Source: Diploptera punctata
Lineage: Eukaryota > Arthropoda > Insecta > Blattodea > Blaberidae
NCBI GenBank assembly: GCA_030220185.1
Contig: JASPKZ010009944.1
Location: 1 to 64,000, forward strand
Direction of reading: 5' to 3'
Length of the DNA stretch: 64,000 nt
Below are positions 52,828 to 63,933 of this stretch, in pieces. The notes below the pieces were generated by a model, which was not told the origin of the DNA, did no database searches, and saw only the letters and a program-made list of their open reading frames with translations. How positions within the stretch are numbered: position 1 is the first letter of the stretch; the number at the start of each line of letters is the position of its first letter. The translations under genes were made by a program, and so were the position numbers.

Positions 52828-53874
52828 TCAATTTGGAATTGGGCACAACTTCAAAACTGCCCTCTTCATTACTGCGGTATTTGTCTTGACAGAGACCACT
52901 CTGCAAATACCATCGGCACCAGGGTGCAATCCAACAATGATACCTGCCTTCCAAACTAAAGGAGGCAAGTTATCTTCTTTTAGCAGCACTAAGTCTCCAA
53001 TGCTAACATTCCAGTTGTTAGGCTTAGTCCACTTTCTTTTCACTTGCAAGGAATGCAAATATTCCTTGGACCACAATGTCCAAAAATCCTCGTACAGACG
53101 TTGTACCATGTTCCATTGGGTAGACAAGGAAACGGGTTTGATGGAGAAATTGCTTGGAAAATTATTCAAACTCCTACCTATCAAAAAATGACCGGGTGTA
53201 AGGTATGATGCATCGTCATGATCATCATTTAATTTACACAAAGGACGTGAATTTAAAACTCCTTCAATTTTTACAAGCAGAGTGTTCAACTCTTGAAAAT
53301 TTAGAACTCTACTGCCAATGGTTCTTTTCATTAATTGTTTGCAGGATTTTATTCCAGCCTCCGAAATGCCATTGAAATGTGGGCCGTGAGGTGGAATAAA
53401 ATTCCAGGTCAAATTTAGATTAGCAAAATGCTCCTTAATCAAACCTTGATTATCCCTGAGGAACGACACGATTTCATTCTTTGCGCCAATAAAATTAGTG
53501 CCATTATCGCTCCATAAAGAATGAGGAAGACCACGTCTGGCCACGAACCTGTCGAAAGCTGAGAAGAAATCACTTCTCACTATCTCCAAGTGTATGGCCC
53601 TTGTCACAAGACAAACAAATAGAGCGATATAAGCCTTGAACTTAACCTTACTACGGGGATTGTCCCCTTTAATCATGATTGGACCACCATAATCGATCCC
53701 AATTTTTACAAACGGAAGTTCAGGCCAAACCCTATCTGCAGGCATATGTCCCATTATAGGAGTGTGTGAAGGTGGATTACATCTAAAACACCTATACATT
53801 TTTTCCACATCGGCAGACAAAGCAACAAAGAAAGTTCTAAACCTTAGAACTATCGACAATAACTGATGGACCAA
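52828..53874 (-). pseudogene. BEL/Pao RT start fused to integrase by deletion
   Basis: 348-aa frame. Residues about 5-30 are RT (IVLRFRTFF, ADVEKMYR: motif A with its catalytic D). It then jumps to the integrase zinc-finger end (CFRCNPPSH, MGHMPADR) and a full integrase core: KIGIDYGGPI (D), LWSDNGTNFIGA (D), HFNGISEAGIKS (E, 48 residues on), and a C-terminal domain. RT motifs B-E with the YxDD box, RNase H and the first integrase residues are missing. The integrase frame itself is open. Confidence 0.88.
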
Positions 53875-54280
53875 CCATCAACATAGAGTTCAACGATACC
53901 CCGTTCGAAGACTCACTACTGCCATCAAATACAACTCGCAATTTGGTAGTCGTACTAGACTCCTTGAATACGCAGTGGTGGGGCAGATAATATTTAGTAG
54001 AACCAGCAGTTTCTGAATGGATCACTTCCATATGACCCATAGATTCATATTCATACAGAAATCAACATAATTTTTTCTAAGAATATCGTCTTTAGAAAAT
54101 CTCCTTTCCATTTGTAACAATCGTTTCAATGCATTGTTACAGAACTGCCAACCATATCTACATCAGGTTTGATAGGTAACCTTACCACAAATTTACCCGA
54201 CATATCTCTTCCAACATTATTTACAAAGTGTTCTTCGCATAATTTCTCTTCAGGAGTGAGCACTTGTTGGGACAATTCTT
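53837..54280 (-). pseudogene. BEL/Pao RT N-terminal region
   Basis: Minus strand: FWQLEELSQQVLTPEEKLCE, GKFVVRLPIKPD, then after stops YYLPHHCVFKESSTTTKLRV, VFDGSSESSNGVSLN and MLMVGPS. These are the conserved blocks just before RT motif A in Pao elements. It leads, with a +1 shift near 53865, into the fused frame. Confidence 0.82.
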
Positions 54281-56146
54281 CTAATTGCCAGAATTTTTTA
54301 ACTTTACTATCAACAAATCAACTTGAGTAAAGTTGACATGGCGAGGCTTTGTCACAGGTTTCCTGATTGACCCTTCAGGAAATGGACCAGAAAGCACATA
54401 TCCAAACCGTGTATTGATTAAAGTAGGGAAACCATTACTCATTAATCTTTGAGATGACACCACGTGATGATACACATCAGCTCCTAATAACAAATATATT
54501 GCGGAAGGGGTATTAAACGTAGGGTCACTCAGTTGTATATTTTCAGGGATGTGCCACTCACCGACATCAATGGGCTGAGCTGGCAACTGGGTTGTGACTA
54601 CTGGCACTACAGCACAGCTCACATTAACAATAAAATTAGATATGGGAGAGTGCAATTCCAAACTACAAGTGGAATTCACTGGGGAAACAGTAGAATTTCC
54701 TATGCCAACTATCGGTAATTGCAACGATTTGTTTTGACACCTAACCTTTTGATTAGGTCAGCGGACACAAATGATAGCTGCGATGCACTATCCAACAATG
54801 CCTTGGCCATGACCATTCTGCCATTGGCTGCCCTTACCTTGACACAACAGGTACTGAGTAAGACATTAGATCCTAAGCCTGATACTATTTTCAGCGCAGT
54901 AGGTGATATTACATTTGAGCCTTCCCTAGCTCCTTTAATTGTCCTGGATCCTGGGCACAACAATGAATTATGCATGCCTTGGCAGTTCATGCATGGACGA
55001 CCCTTACAATCCTTTGAAAGATGTGTATTTGCAAAACACATGAAACATAGCTTGTTTTCATACACAAATTTTCTTCTATCATCAACAAGAAGCTTTTTAA
55101 ACTTAAAACAATTACTTATTACATGATTATTGTTCTTACAAAATTCACATGCTAATGACTCCTGTTCATTAGTAATATGAAATGATTTTACTCTATTCTT
55201 TGGTTTCTGGGTGCCCTGAGTTTCACTAGTCCTCCTAGATTCTGATAACTCTAACGTTTGAGCCTTTCTTTCCAAAAATTCAATTAAACATAACAAATTA
55301 GGTAATTCACTTGATTTGAATTTGGATTCAAACTCAATACGATGATTGGGTCTTATTTTGCTCAATAGCATTTCAACTAACAAGAAGTCTTGGATACTTA
55401 CTCCGGGTTCCAAGTTTTCAATAACCCCCAAATTGGCCTTTATCTGATTTATTACCTCCCTATAATCGGATGATATACCTGCATCACAATGTTTTAGGCT
55501 CAATAAATTCTTAATATGTCAGCCTACAATAAGACGTTTATTGTTGTATCTGCTTTCAATTAGTTGCCATGCAATATTAAAATTCTCATTACAAATGGCC
55601 AAGTTATCTAACAATCCCTTAGGTTCTCCTTGTAAAGAGGACAAAAGATAATGAAGCTTCTGTACATTGTCTAATTCATCATTATTAATTACTAGACTGC
55701 TAAAGGTGTTCCTAAATGATAGAAACTTGGTTAAGTCCCCTTCAAATACTGGTAATTCTATTGGCAGTAACCTAACCTTACTTTTAGTCGTACTATTCGA
55801 AATTTCAGACTGACTGTCTTGCTCCTTCCTAAATTTAGCTTCTTCAAAATTATCTAACAAGTCCTGCATTCTCTCACTGATAGCAAAAATATCGAACTTC
55901 AAAATTATTATGCTCTTCAATATGAGCCTCTAAGTTCTCAGAGTCTATTTCTAATTCTAAGTATTCCCTTACAGCGTTGAATTTTTCCCAAATATTGGAT
56001 AACTTATTTTTTCTTTCTATTAATCCATTTTTAGATATTTGAGTACTATCAAAATAAGTTTCCAGGTTAGTAAGTGCTCTTTTTAGGAACCCTCGTGCCG
56101 TCACATCATATCGTGCTGCCAACACAAGACAGATAGGGGCAGCCAA
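54281..56146 (-). pseudogene. BEL/Pao gag-protease region, frameshifted
   Basis: Four overlapping frames from 56146 leftward: a helical N-terminal region; a DUF1759-type gag domain (ELPVFEGDLTKFLSFRNTFS); three zinc knuckles (CEFCKNNNHVISNC, CFMCFANTHLSKDC, CMNCQGMHNSLLC); and an aspartic protease with ALLDSASQLSFV. Then comes the post-protease GADVYHHVVSSQRL and NTRFGYVLSGPF. Gag packages RNA and the protease processes it. Shifts near 55880, 55510 and 54715 break it. Confidence 0.88.
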
Positions 56147-56552
56147 GGTACAGCACGAAAAAAAGACAAAAACAAGTACAAAAGGAAGGAAGGGCCACGG
56201 GGGTTATTATACCAAACAATATTTATCAATAAAACAATTAAAATAACACAAATTTAGGGGGTACCATGGGGGCCGCATCAAACAAAGAATGCTTGTGTTT
56301 ATCAAATACAACAAAAATATACACAAATTTATTCCTCCAAGGATAATTAAGTATATTAGGAACGTATAATAAGCTTACCGAGAGTGGTTTTTACAAGGAT
56401 GGAACAGATACACTTACTTGAGTCAGTATCAGCTATGTCGTCGCCATCTTGAAGATCACTATTTTCTTGAATCACACGCAACTTTTTAGCACAAAATTCT
56501 TGTTTCACAATTCCGAATGGTTTAATTTAGAATCTGGCCCGGAGGAGCAAAA

Positions 56553-57249
56553 TGTTGTTGCCAACACGGTCCAATTTTGAGTTCTTTGCCTAATATTCCT
56601 CTGGTGCGCTGGATTTTATAAAGGGAAATTTAGTTATTACAAACACATGTAATCGTGAAAATATCAAGTTTATTTCTGTGCTAACTTAACTAGATACAAA
56701 TAAGCAGAAGCAAATGTTTAATCAAAGTCCGTTCCTAGGACTAGAGGGGCCTCGAAGAGTATCAACTTTGGATCAGGCAGCACGTGGTCCTCAGTAACCA
56801 CGTAAGTGTGCCCGCCGCACACTGCGAATGTTTAACACGCACTGAGACTACCTAACGCACACTGCGAGAGCCTAATGCACAACGAGCTCCTAACACGAGC
56901 TCCAAACACACACTGAGAATGAGGTGTTCTTAAACCTCTTAACTAAAAACAGGACTGTCATCCTCGACGGCCTGGCACACACTGAGTGAGGTATTCAACC
57001 TCCAGTAATCAAAACGATACCATCGCCCACGATGGCCCGGCTAACACAGAGAGAGTGTTGTAGTCATCTACAGACCTGAACACAATACGCAGAAGTTGGC
57101 AACATTATAACCAAAATGCTACCAACATAACTCAGCGTTACTGTATTCAGGCACCTACAAGCGGCAGTCAGATGAACTACATCATTAGCGTAATAACAGA
57201 CGGCAGATGTCTGCTATTACCGATAGAGAGAGTGACTCTTGTCGCAACA
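56553..57249 (-). repeat. BEL/Pao 5' LTR
   Basis: 697 bp, near-identical to 51937-52631, with small indels (for example one GA pair fewer near 57050 and extra TCA near 57170). For the minus-strand element this is the promoter-bearing end. Confidence 0.93.
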
Positions 57250-57639
57250 CTCATATAGGCGCTGTTATATAATTATCATTTTTCTGATTGGATATTATGC
57301 TTTATTGCAGGTTGGACTGCTAATTGCAGTGCTGCCAATATAACTTATGAAATATTAAGAATGTTCTCAATGCGTCTTACAGAATGCTTTATATTAGCTT
57401 GCAGTTATGATAATCCCCAGATGGAATTTAACATGCGATAAGTGCAGACCATGTTATTCCGCTCCATGTAAATGCACGTTAAAAGTATAAATTTTATCTA
57501 AATTAATTTAAAACAGTGCAACAGTGCAAAATCTATAAAGGAAGAAGTGAAGTGCTTATTTAGTGATTATTCCGATTGAGGATCTTTTCCACTTTTCAGC
57601 GGTTGCCCTTTTACCAGCCGGCTGCTGGCCCTTCACATC

Positions 57640-57912
57640 ACAGAGGTAGATGATCAACAGCCACTGTAGGGGTGACATGTGGTTAGCATGTCGAGTCCCC
57701 CATGTCGAGTGCCGTTATAGCTGGTTCCTCAACCTGGAGCTGCTACTTATTGTAGCTACCCAAATGCCTCACGATGCTGGGTGGGCACCGGTCCCATACT
57801 GGCCGAAATACCATGAGAAAATTTCTTCCCCCATGGAGACTCGAACCAGCGCAAGTCCTGTAGCTCTGTGCCAAGGCTTCCTACCTTAACCGCTCGGCTA
57901 CGGCGCGGGACA
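57640..57912 (-). mobile_element. tRNA-Leu/Ser-derived SINE (family 2), well preserved
   Basis: Minus strand head GCGCCGTAGCCGAGCGGTTA (A box) and GCGCTGGTTCGAGTCTCCAT (B box), a tRNA-like start in good order. The body follows: GGGGGAAGAAATTTTCTCAT, CCCAGCATCGTGAGGCATTT. The decayed sister at 5735-5870 shows that it is a family. Confidence 0.75.
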
Positions 57913-57966
57913 TTAGTGATTATTAATAAATAAATAATTATTATTGTATTAAATTAATGTTGGGAA

Positions 57967-58640
57967 GTAAACATTATGAGGTATAATCATTAAAATACAT
58001 TGGAGAACATATTGTTTAAACAACTCACCTCATAGGATTCATGCTTCCATGATATCGCGATTTCAAACATAGTCATGTTCATCTTCAGCCATAACTCCAA
58101 CTGACGAAATTCTTCGGCCGTCAACTATTCTATTGTCGCCATCTTCAGTGCTGCCATTTATGGTTGAATTTATGAACTTCGAAATCAATGTAATTTCGTT
58201 GGGGATATCAAAATTCATTGATCTATTTTTGTTTTTCTGAATGTATATTTTTTCCCAAACTGTCAATTCCAAAGGTTTCTCTACTTGTTTTAAAAGTTTA
58301 GCTTCTAAAACAAGTAGAGAAACCTTTGGAATTGACAGTTTGGGAAAAAATATACATTCAGAAAAACAAAAATAGATCAATGAATTTTGATATCCCCAAC
58401 GAAATTACATTGATTTCGAAGTTCATAAATTCAACCATAAATGGCAGCACTGAAGATGGCGACAATAGAATAGTTGACGGCCGAAGAATTTCGTCAGTTG
58501 GAGTTATGGCTGAAGATGAACATGACTATGTTTGAAATCGCGATATCATGGAAGCATGAATCCTATGAGGTGAGTTGTTTAAACAATATGTTCTCCGATG
58601 AATTTTAATTATTATTGTTTTTATATAAATCCACCTGTGG
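57967..58640. mobile_element. PLE-A foldback of about 650 bp
   Basis: Arms about 58003-58310 and 58311-58615 are near-perfect reverse complements, centred near TTTAGCTTCTAAAACAAGTA. Each arm encodes the C-terminal tail (KPLELTVWEKIYIQKNKNRS, MNFDIPNEITLISKFINSTI) and a 3' tail. GGGAAGTAAACATTATGAGG (57970) is the outer motif, on the left only. The near identity of the arms suggests a young event or gene conversion. Confidence 0.82.
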
Positions 58641-58708
58641 TTTTATACAGTGTATTTTTTGGCTTAGTTTCGCCAGTGGTCCTCTATTCTAATTTTATAT
58701 ACCATATA

Positions 58709-59474
58709 CGCGTGTATAGGCCACACTTTTTTACCTAAAATATAAGTTTCAAATTAGGGTGCAGCTTATACATGAAATATCTAGAAAACTTGCTTCATTT
58801 TAGAACAATTTTATTGTCAAAACCGCCGAATTACAAGGTCGTGATGTGTCCAAAATCGCCATGCCCAGCCGTAACTTTCCTTAAATTCATTGCATGGGAT
58901 TTCCATATTCTCAGCTATCTTAAGGCCTTCGAACTGAAAATCAGTCTGCCCTGGTTTTCTCTATGTAATCCAGGAGAACTCTTTCTAATTGTGGATATTT
59001 TGCGTTCTTTCCACAGAAAGATTATCGATGTTGTGATGTGTTTACAATTGCATGATTTGTTTGGACCCACCATTGCAATTTTTTTTTTATCCACATCAAA
59101 CTTTCTTCCTGCTGTCCTATTTCTGTGTTCTGCTGCATAGCGCATCACTTGTAGCTTGAATTTGGAGGTATAACTTGCTCTGCACCAACCCATGTTTACA
59201 CACAGTGAACAGGAATGACAATGAATACCGTACCTAACAACTGACGTCCCTTTTTACCCTTGTATTAATGACTGAGCCGCAGCCCGAATGTACTGTTACA
59301 TAGCAATCAATAGAAGCTTTGAAATTTACAAATTGCCAGATTTAAAAATGGTGTAGGCCTACTTCTGTCCTTTGCACTGCTTCTTAGCAAAAATATAAGA
59401 CAAATATTTTTTTCCCCAATTTATTATCGCAAAACTTGGATGAGGCCAATATACACATGTGGTCTATACATGCA
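58709..59474 (-). mobile_element. pogo/Tigger-like element, internally deleted
   Basis: Inverted ends CGCGTGTATAGGCCACA and GTGGTCTATACATGCA with TA on each side. On the minus strand 59193-58915 reads ASYTSKFKLQVMRYAAEHRN, AGRKFDVDKKKI: the CENP-B/pogo-type helix-turn-helix that starts Tigger transposases. No DDE catalytic domain is left. Confidence 0.7.
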
Positions 59475-59619
59475 TAAATATGTTAAACTAGGTTTTTTCA
59501 GTCCATTAAATCCCTCTTGGCCATTATAAAGGGGTTCCTGAACTGAAACCCAACCCACCAAACACCTTAGAAATGTTTAAATTGGGGAAATAGATAAGTC
59601 TGCAATAAAAACCAAATGA

Positions 59620-60005
59620 ATCATGAATTCTTCTTACCTCATACATCTATGTTTTTTTAAACATAGCACCGCAGTATCGGAGAAACATCTTCTCCATTGT
59701 CAGCTGTTTTCACGACGTGAAATGTGAACTCACATTTTGGGAAAAATTTACATCCACAAGAATAAAGAGAAAACAATGAATTTTGAAATTCCCCGGGGGA
59801 ATAGAAAAAAAATTGATTTGAAAGTTCATTGGTCAGCCAACAGAGGGAGCAGAAATCAAGCTACAAGATTGCCAACCACAAATTCAACAGTTAGGAAGCA
59901 TTGATAATGATACAAGAGTGTGGAAACTGCAGTATGCAATTAAACTATAAATGACGTGAGTCAACTCATATTAATTAAAATAAACCTCTTAGTGTTACTT
60001 CCTTT
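59620..60005. mobile_element. PLE-A fragment
   Basis: TTCTTACCTCATACATCTAT (59630) matches the end at 2750. Plus-sense pieces HILGKIYIHKNKEKTMNFEI, LKVHWSANRG-like follow. A tail with TGATAATGATACAAGAGTGT leads to ACGTGAGTCAACTC and AACCTCTTAGTGTTACTTCC. Confidence 0.55.
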
Positions 60006-60083
60006 AAATATTGAATGACAACAGACTGACCTTATTTATTAACGTTACTTCCTGATGTATTTACATAATGAATATGATTGCAG

Positions 60084-60289
60084 GTGAATGACCTGTACCC
60101 TGCATCAGAGTATGAGATGAGTATTTATGGTGTCACTGTAGCAGAGGGAGAGAGCAGTCAACTTAAATGGATTTCTTCTCTGTCAGATCCAGACATTGGT
60201 TCACATCTCTCTGTTGAACCGGATTCTTTAACGGACACAACATTTGAAATCACACTTCCTCAACCTGATGAATTTCTAACAAAGTGGAG
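60084..60289 (+). CDS. FN3 receptor exon 9
   Basis: A 206-bp exon between GATTGCAG and GTAAGT, phase 0 to phase 2. It reads VNDLYPASEYEMSIYGVTVA, EGESSQLKWISSLSDPDIGS, HLSVEPDSLTDTTFEITLPQ, PDEFLTKWR. The first part ends the FN3 domain begun in exon 8 (L-x-P-x-x-x-Y). SDPDIG starts the next domain, which breaks off at 60289. Later exons lie beyond the window. Confidence 0.83.
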
Positions 60290-60464
60290 GTAAGTTTTAA
60301 CATTTGTAACCAGGTCTTCAATAAGTAATGCACATAATTTCAGTTCTCCATTACCTCTCAGTGCAAATGAGAGAAACTACAGAACATAAGTTGAGCCTTT
60401 TAGCTTGCGACAAGCCTCCAGTATCCTACTGGAGAATTTTGATTGAGTTTAGTATGTTTATTTT

Positions 60465-60625
60465 AGGAAATAATATTTCGAGGTTCTTTTAATCAAGTTT
60501 TTGTGAGAATGGGATCATTTCTGGGCAAGCTGATGATGATATAGAGGATTATATCGAAAACAGAACTCAACATTAATTTGAGGTAAGATGTACCCATTCT
60601 CACAAAAACTTGAACAGTTTGGTAT
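60465..60625. mobile_element. PLE-A minimal foldback with hammerhead-like core
   Basis: AGGAAATAATATTTCGAGGT opens it. Arms TCAAGTTTTTGTGAGAATGG and its reverse complement (60584-60604) flank the core CTGATGA (60530-60536), stem II GATATA/TATATC, GAAA (60556-60559), and TTTGAGGTAAGATG. Stem III is degenerate. Confidence 0.6.
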
Positions 60626-60664
60626 ATCTACATCCTTGGAAAAGGGTCATCTGTTGGAAAACAA

Positions 60665-62200
60665 TGAAATTTCATGATGTTACTGTAAGCTGTCAGACGA
60701 CCCAACTAAATGGATACTACGAGAAACTAACAAATTAATAAAGGCCTCCTCGCTTCCCGACGACGTGAAGAAAGAACTTCAGAAGAACGAAGCCCAGCCA
60801 CCAAGACTATACGGATTGCCTAAAATTCATAAGGAAAATACACTTTTAAGACCGATCGTCAGCCAAATAGGATCACCTACTTACAACCTGGCTAGATATC
60901 TCTCTACTTTATTGAAACCACATACTAACAACAGTGACACTTATGTCAAGGACTCAATGCACTTCTTAGAAAAACTAAAAGAGATAACATTACAACTGGA
61001 AGATAAATGGTGAGTTTCGACGTGATCTCACTATTCACCAAAGTTCCAATAAATGAGACTATTCACCTCATTGCTGCCAAGTTTCCTCAAGACATCACAA
61101 AACTTTTCGAAAACTGCTTAACCACCAGCTATTTTCTATTCAACAACGACTTCTACGAGCAAATAGATGGAGTAGCTATGGGCAGTCCCTTGAGCCCAGT
61201 AGTTGCCAATTTCTTCATGGAATACTTTGAGCAAACATGCTTAGATACGACACCTATCAAACCCAAGATATGGCTTCGCTATGTAGACGACACCTTTGTA
61301 ATCTGGAACCAAGGGGAAGAGAAATTAGACGAATTTCTGACACACATCAACAACATAAACTCCAGTATAGAATTCACCATAGAAAAAGAAACAGATAACA
61401 CCATAGCATTCCTAGACATCCTGATCAAAAGGGAAGAAGACAGCAACATTTACCACACTATCAACAGAAAACCTACCCACACGGACAGGTATCTTCATAA
61501 AACCTCGAATCGTCACCCGAAACAAAAATTTGGAATCATCAAATCATTGACAGATCGAGCCAAAAAACTTTGTCATCCGGATTTATTAAAAACGGAACTT
61601 CAACACCTCCAGACGGTATTCACAGCCAATGGATACACCAGGAAAGAAATCAACCGAGCCAATCATCCCAGACGATACAACAGCAACAGCAGCAAGGAAT
61701 CAGAGGAAAAAACTTCAACCAGGGCATTTTGCCGTTCATCAAGAATGTAACGGACCGCATTGGAAAACTTCTAAAGAAAGAAGACATAAAGACAGTATAC
61801 AGGCCTACCAAGAAAATCAAGAACCTTCTCAGACCTATAAAAGATCAACTCCATCCTCATCAGACAGCAGGCATATACAGGATACCATGCAGTTGTAGAA
61901 AAGTGTATATAGGCACCACTAAACGCACCATCGCAACCAGACTTAAGGAGCATGAAAGATACAGTCATCTTAAACAAATGGATAAGTTGGCAGTAGCAGA
62001 ACACTCTTTACTGGATGGCCACAGGGTACAATACCAGAATACAGACATATTATCTAACTGCACTGCACACACTATTTTACCCATCTACAACAAGAAGCCA
62101 TCGAAATATTCAAACATAAAAACAGTTTCAACAGAAAAGAAGAATCATTAAAAGTCAACAAAGTATGGATACCGGTTCTAAAAAACGCAAAATGTAAACC
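60665..62200 (+). pseudogene. PLE-C RT and GIY-YIG polyprotein, three frameshifts
   Basis: RT: RLYGLPKIHKENTLLRPIVS (60805), after a shift at 61005 VSFDVISLFTKVPINETIHL, GVAMGSPLSPVVANFFMEYF (61170), RYVDDTFVIW (61279-61308, catalytic YVDD), DNTIAFLDILIKREED, RKPTHTDRYLHKTSNRHPKQ. After a shift near 61680: linker, then QTAGIYRIPCSCRKVYIGTT (61861-61920), RLKEHERYSH, AVAEHSLLDGH, with GIY and YIG both intact. A third shift near 62090 leads to REAIEIFKHKNSFNRKEESL. Only the N-terminal RT part is absent. Confidence 0.87.
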
Positions 62201-62210
62201 TCTACAAGCA

Positions 62211-62370
62211 CAGTCGACTAGACTATCAAAGAGCAATCTCAGTGGAACAATGGAAGTCCCTACCGCTGACCAATCAGAAGGCAGATATAACGTACAGTCG
62301 ACTAGACCATCAAACAGCAATCTCATTGGAGCAATGGAAGTCCCTAACGCTGACCAATCAGAAGGAGATA
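62211..62370 (+). repeat. 82-bp tandem duplication in PLE-C 3' region
   Basis: Two units start CAGTCGACTAGACTATCAAA (62211) and CAGTCGACTAGACCATCAAA (62293). They share CAATGGAAGTCCCT and GCTGACCAATCAGAAGG, with a few differences. Confidence 0.8.
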
Positions 62371-62443
62371 CAACTTACGAACACATCGCGGTGAACGTAA
62401 ATAGGACGGACAGTGGACAGAATTGCCAGTCTCAAGACAACCC

Positions 62444-62478
62444 TTGAGGATGCCAGACGCAGTCTCTGGCGAAACGTC
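62444..62478 (+). ncRNA. hammerhead-like end of PLE-C
   Basis: TTGAGGA (one change from CUGANGA), then a strong stem II GCCAGA/TCTGGC, then GAAACGTC. The first core base is changed and stem III is not formed, so activity is unlikely in this copy. The layout still matches PLE terminal ribozymes. Confidence 0.4.
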
Positions 62479-62941
62479 GGGGAACTACAAGCCTCACGAC
62501 CACGGCCTACAGCCCGAAAATCTTCTTCAAGATCAACATAGCAACTCCGGCCGTGAAAGTCTACGTGAACACATCTGAATTAATAGTTCGTTCACATACT
62601 TATTAATTATTCATTGTCTTTCTGTTGAGGAATTTGGGTTAATCGAATCCTTACTTTAATTAATCATATAGATCTGCCCTTACCTCGCTTTGCATTATAC
62701 TTATCTTTAACATAGCCGATATCGGCATTCTCATATTTTTTTATAACTATAAAAAAAATTATTTCATCAATGTACTTAAGTAATATATTCAATTATTTAG
62801 ATGATTATTTTTCTTTCTACTTTCCTATTTGGATAATCCTTGAAGAGTCTTATGTCATTAAAAATACACTTAGAACTATATATTTTTATTCAACTAGTCC
62901 TGGGTTTGATTCCATACTGGTCCCTGCATACTTGTGTCCAT

Positions 62942-63914
62942 TTATTGAGCTAATATTACGTGTGATTTTAATGCTTTGTCTTTCATGACTGCTAGCCTTT
63001 TGTCAAAGTTACATAAATTATTTTCGCTCCTATCATGAATTTCCGCGCGATAATTTGGCAGTAGCTTCGCGGTATTTCTTACTTGATCGCGATTGACATT
63101 GTGTCTTGTGGCTTTACTTATTAATGTACTTATTTGACACGTAATATTTTGCCCAACTGACTCGTTACTGGCCGACTTATTTGCGAATATTTGGTTTGCG
63201 AATATTTCGGTCCTTTGTTCAAAACTGTATAGGTGGAAACAAGAGACATCTGATTCAGGTTCCTTTACAAATTCTAGGTACCTCATGTACCTCTTATAAA
63301 TATCTACCTGGGTTCCTTTGCTTTTTCTTAATTGGTTTATTCACCCTACTTGTTAGAAAGAGATATTTCTGTTCAGATGTGTCATGTTTCGAATGTTTAC
63401 AAATAGACTCATGCATACTTGTCAATTCTACGCTTTCAAAAATGTCTTCAGATTTTATTTGCTTATCTACTGACACTTCTTCCTGGTCGCTAATTATTTC
63501 TACTAGATTTTTGTCTAATTCTATCACTGTTTCTCTTTCATTAAATTCCTGATTTATTTCTCGCGTTCCCTCAATTCTATCAGTTTTACAAGTATTATTT
63601 GTATTCCCGGAATTGACACTGATTGATTCTGTTACTATAATCGTTTCCCTGTTACATTTTACTTCATCCCTCAAGCTACCTGCTACTGTACTGAATTCTT
63701 CTTTTAATGCCTCCCTTACTTTATTTGCTGACTCGTACAAAGCATCACATATCCTTTTGCTTTCCTGTTCGATCTTGAACTCGACCCTTGTATTCATTGC
63801 CTGTAACGCGTTCATGATTGCATTTAAATCTGCTATGCTTAGGTTTGAGCCTACATTATTTTTATTACTTTCCGCCATTTTATTATATGAATTGTTAATT
63901 AAATCTACTGTCAA
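62942..63914 (-). pseudogene. gag-like ORFs of a probable LTR retrotransposon
   Basis: Two minus-strand frames: 206 aa from 63914 (helical, glutamate- and lysine-rich: LNAIMNALQAMNTRVEFKIE, SANKVREALKEEFSTVAGSL) and 114 aa ending at 62942 (VGQNITCQISTLISKATRHN), with a stop or shift near 63290. The layout resembles the coiled N-terminal gag of insect Gypsy/BEL elements. No zinc knuckle, protease or RT is in view, and no LTR pair is visible. Confidence 0.4.
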
Positions 63915-63933
63915 TCTCGTTTTATTTCCTTAA

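Larger units (their letters stand above)
51937..57249 (-). mobile_element. BEL/Pao LTR retrotransposon, RT-deleted
   Basis: LTRs of 695 and 697 bp (TGTTGTTGCC...CGCAACA), flanked by the 5-bp duplication CTCAT (51932-51936, 57250-57254). A polypurine tract (GGGGGGCAGTA on the minus strand) abuts the 3' LTR at 52632. Minus-strand gag, protease and integrase relics remain in the 3.9-kb interior; full BEL elements have about 5-6 kb inside. The LTRs differ at only a few percent of sites by eye, so insertion was fairly recent. Confidence 0.93.
60660..62480 (+). mobile_element. PLE-C, most complete Penelope-like element
   Basis: A 5'-truncated element holding RT, GIY-YIG endonuclease, a 3' region with an 82-bp tandem repeat, and a hammerhead-like end. 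Its codons are less AT-rich than those of PLE-A copies. No clean target duplication could be found. Confidence 0.8.

Noticed and set aside
52802..53191. 129-aa plus-strand frame
   Set aside because: It is antisense to the integrase relic, which has clear catalytic motifs on the other strand.
58915..59193. Host CENP-B/jerky-type gene
   Set aside because: Only the N-terminal helix-turn-helix remains, between inverted repeats with TA flanks, so a deleted pogo/Tigger element fits better.
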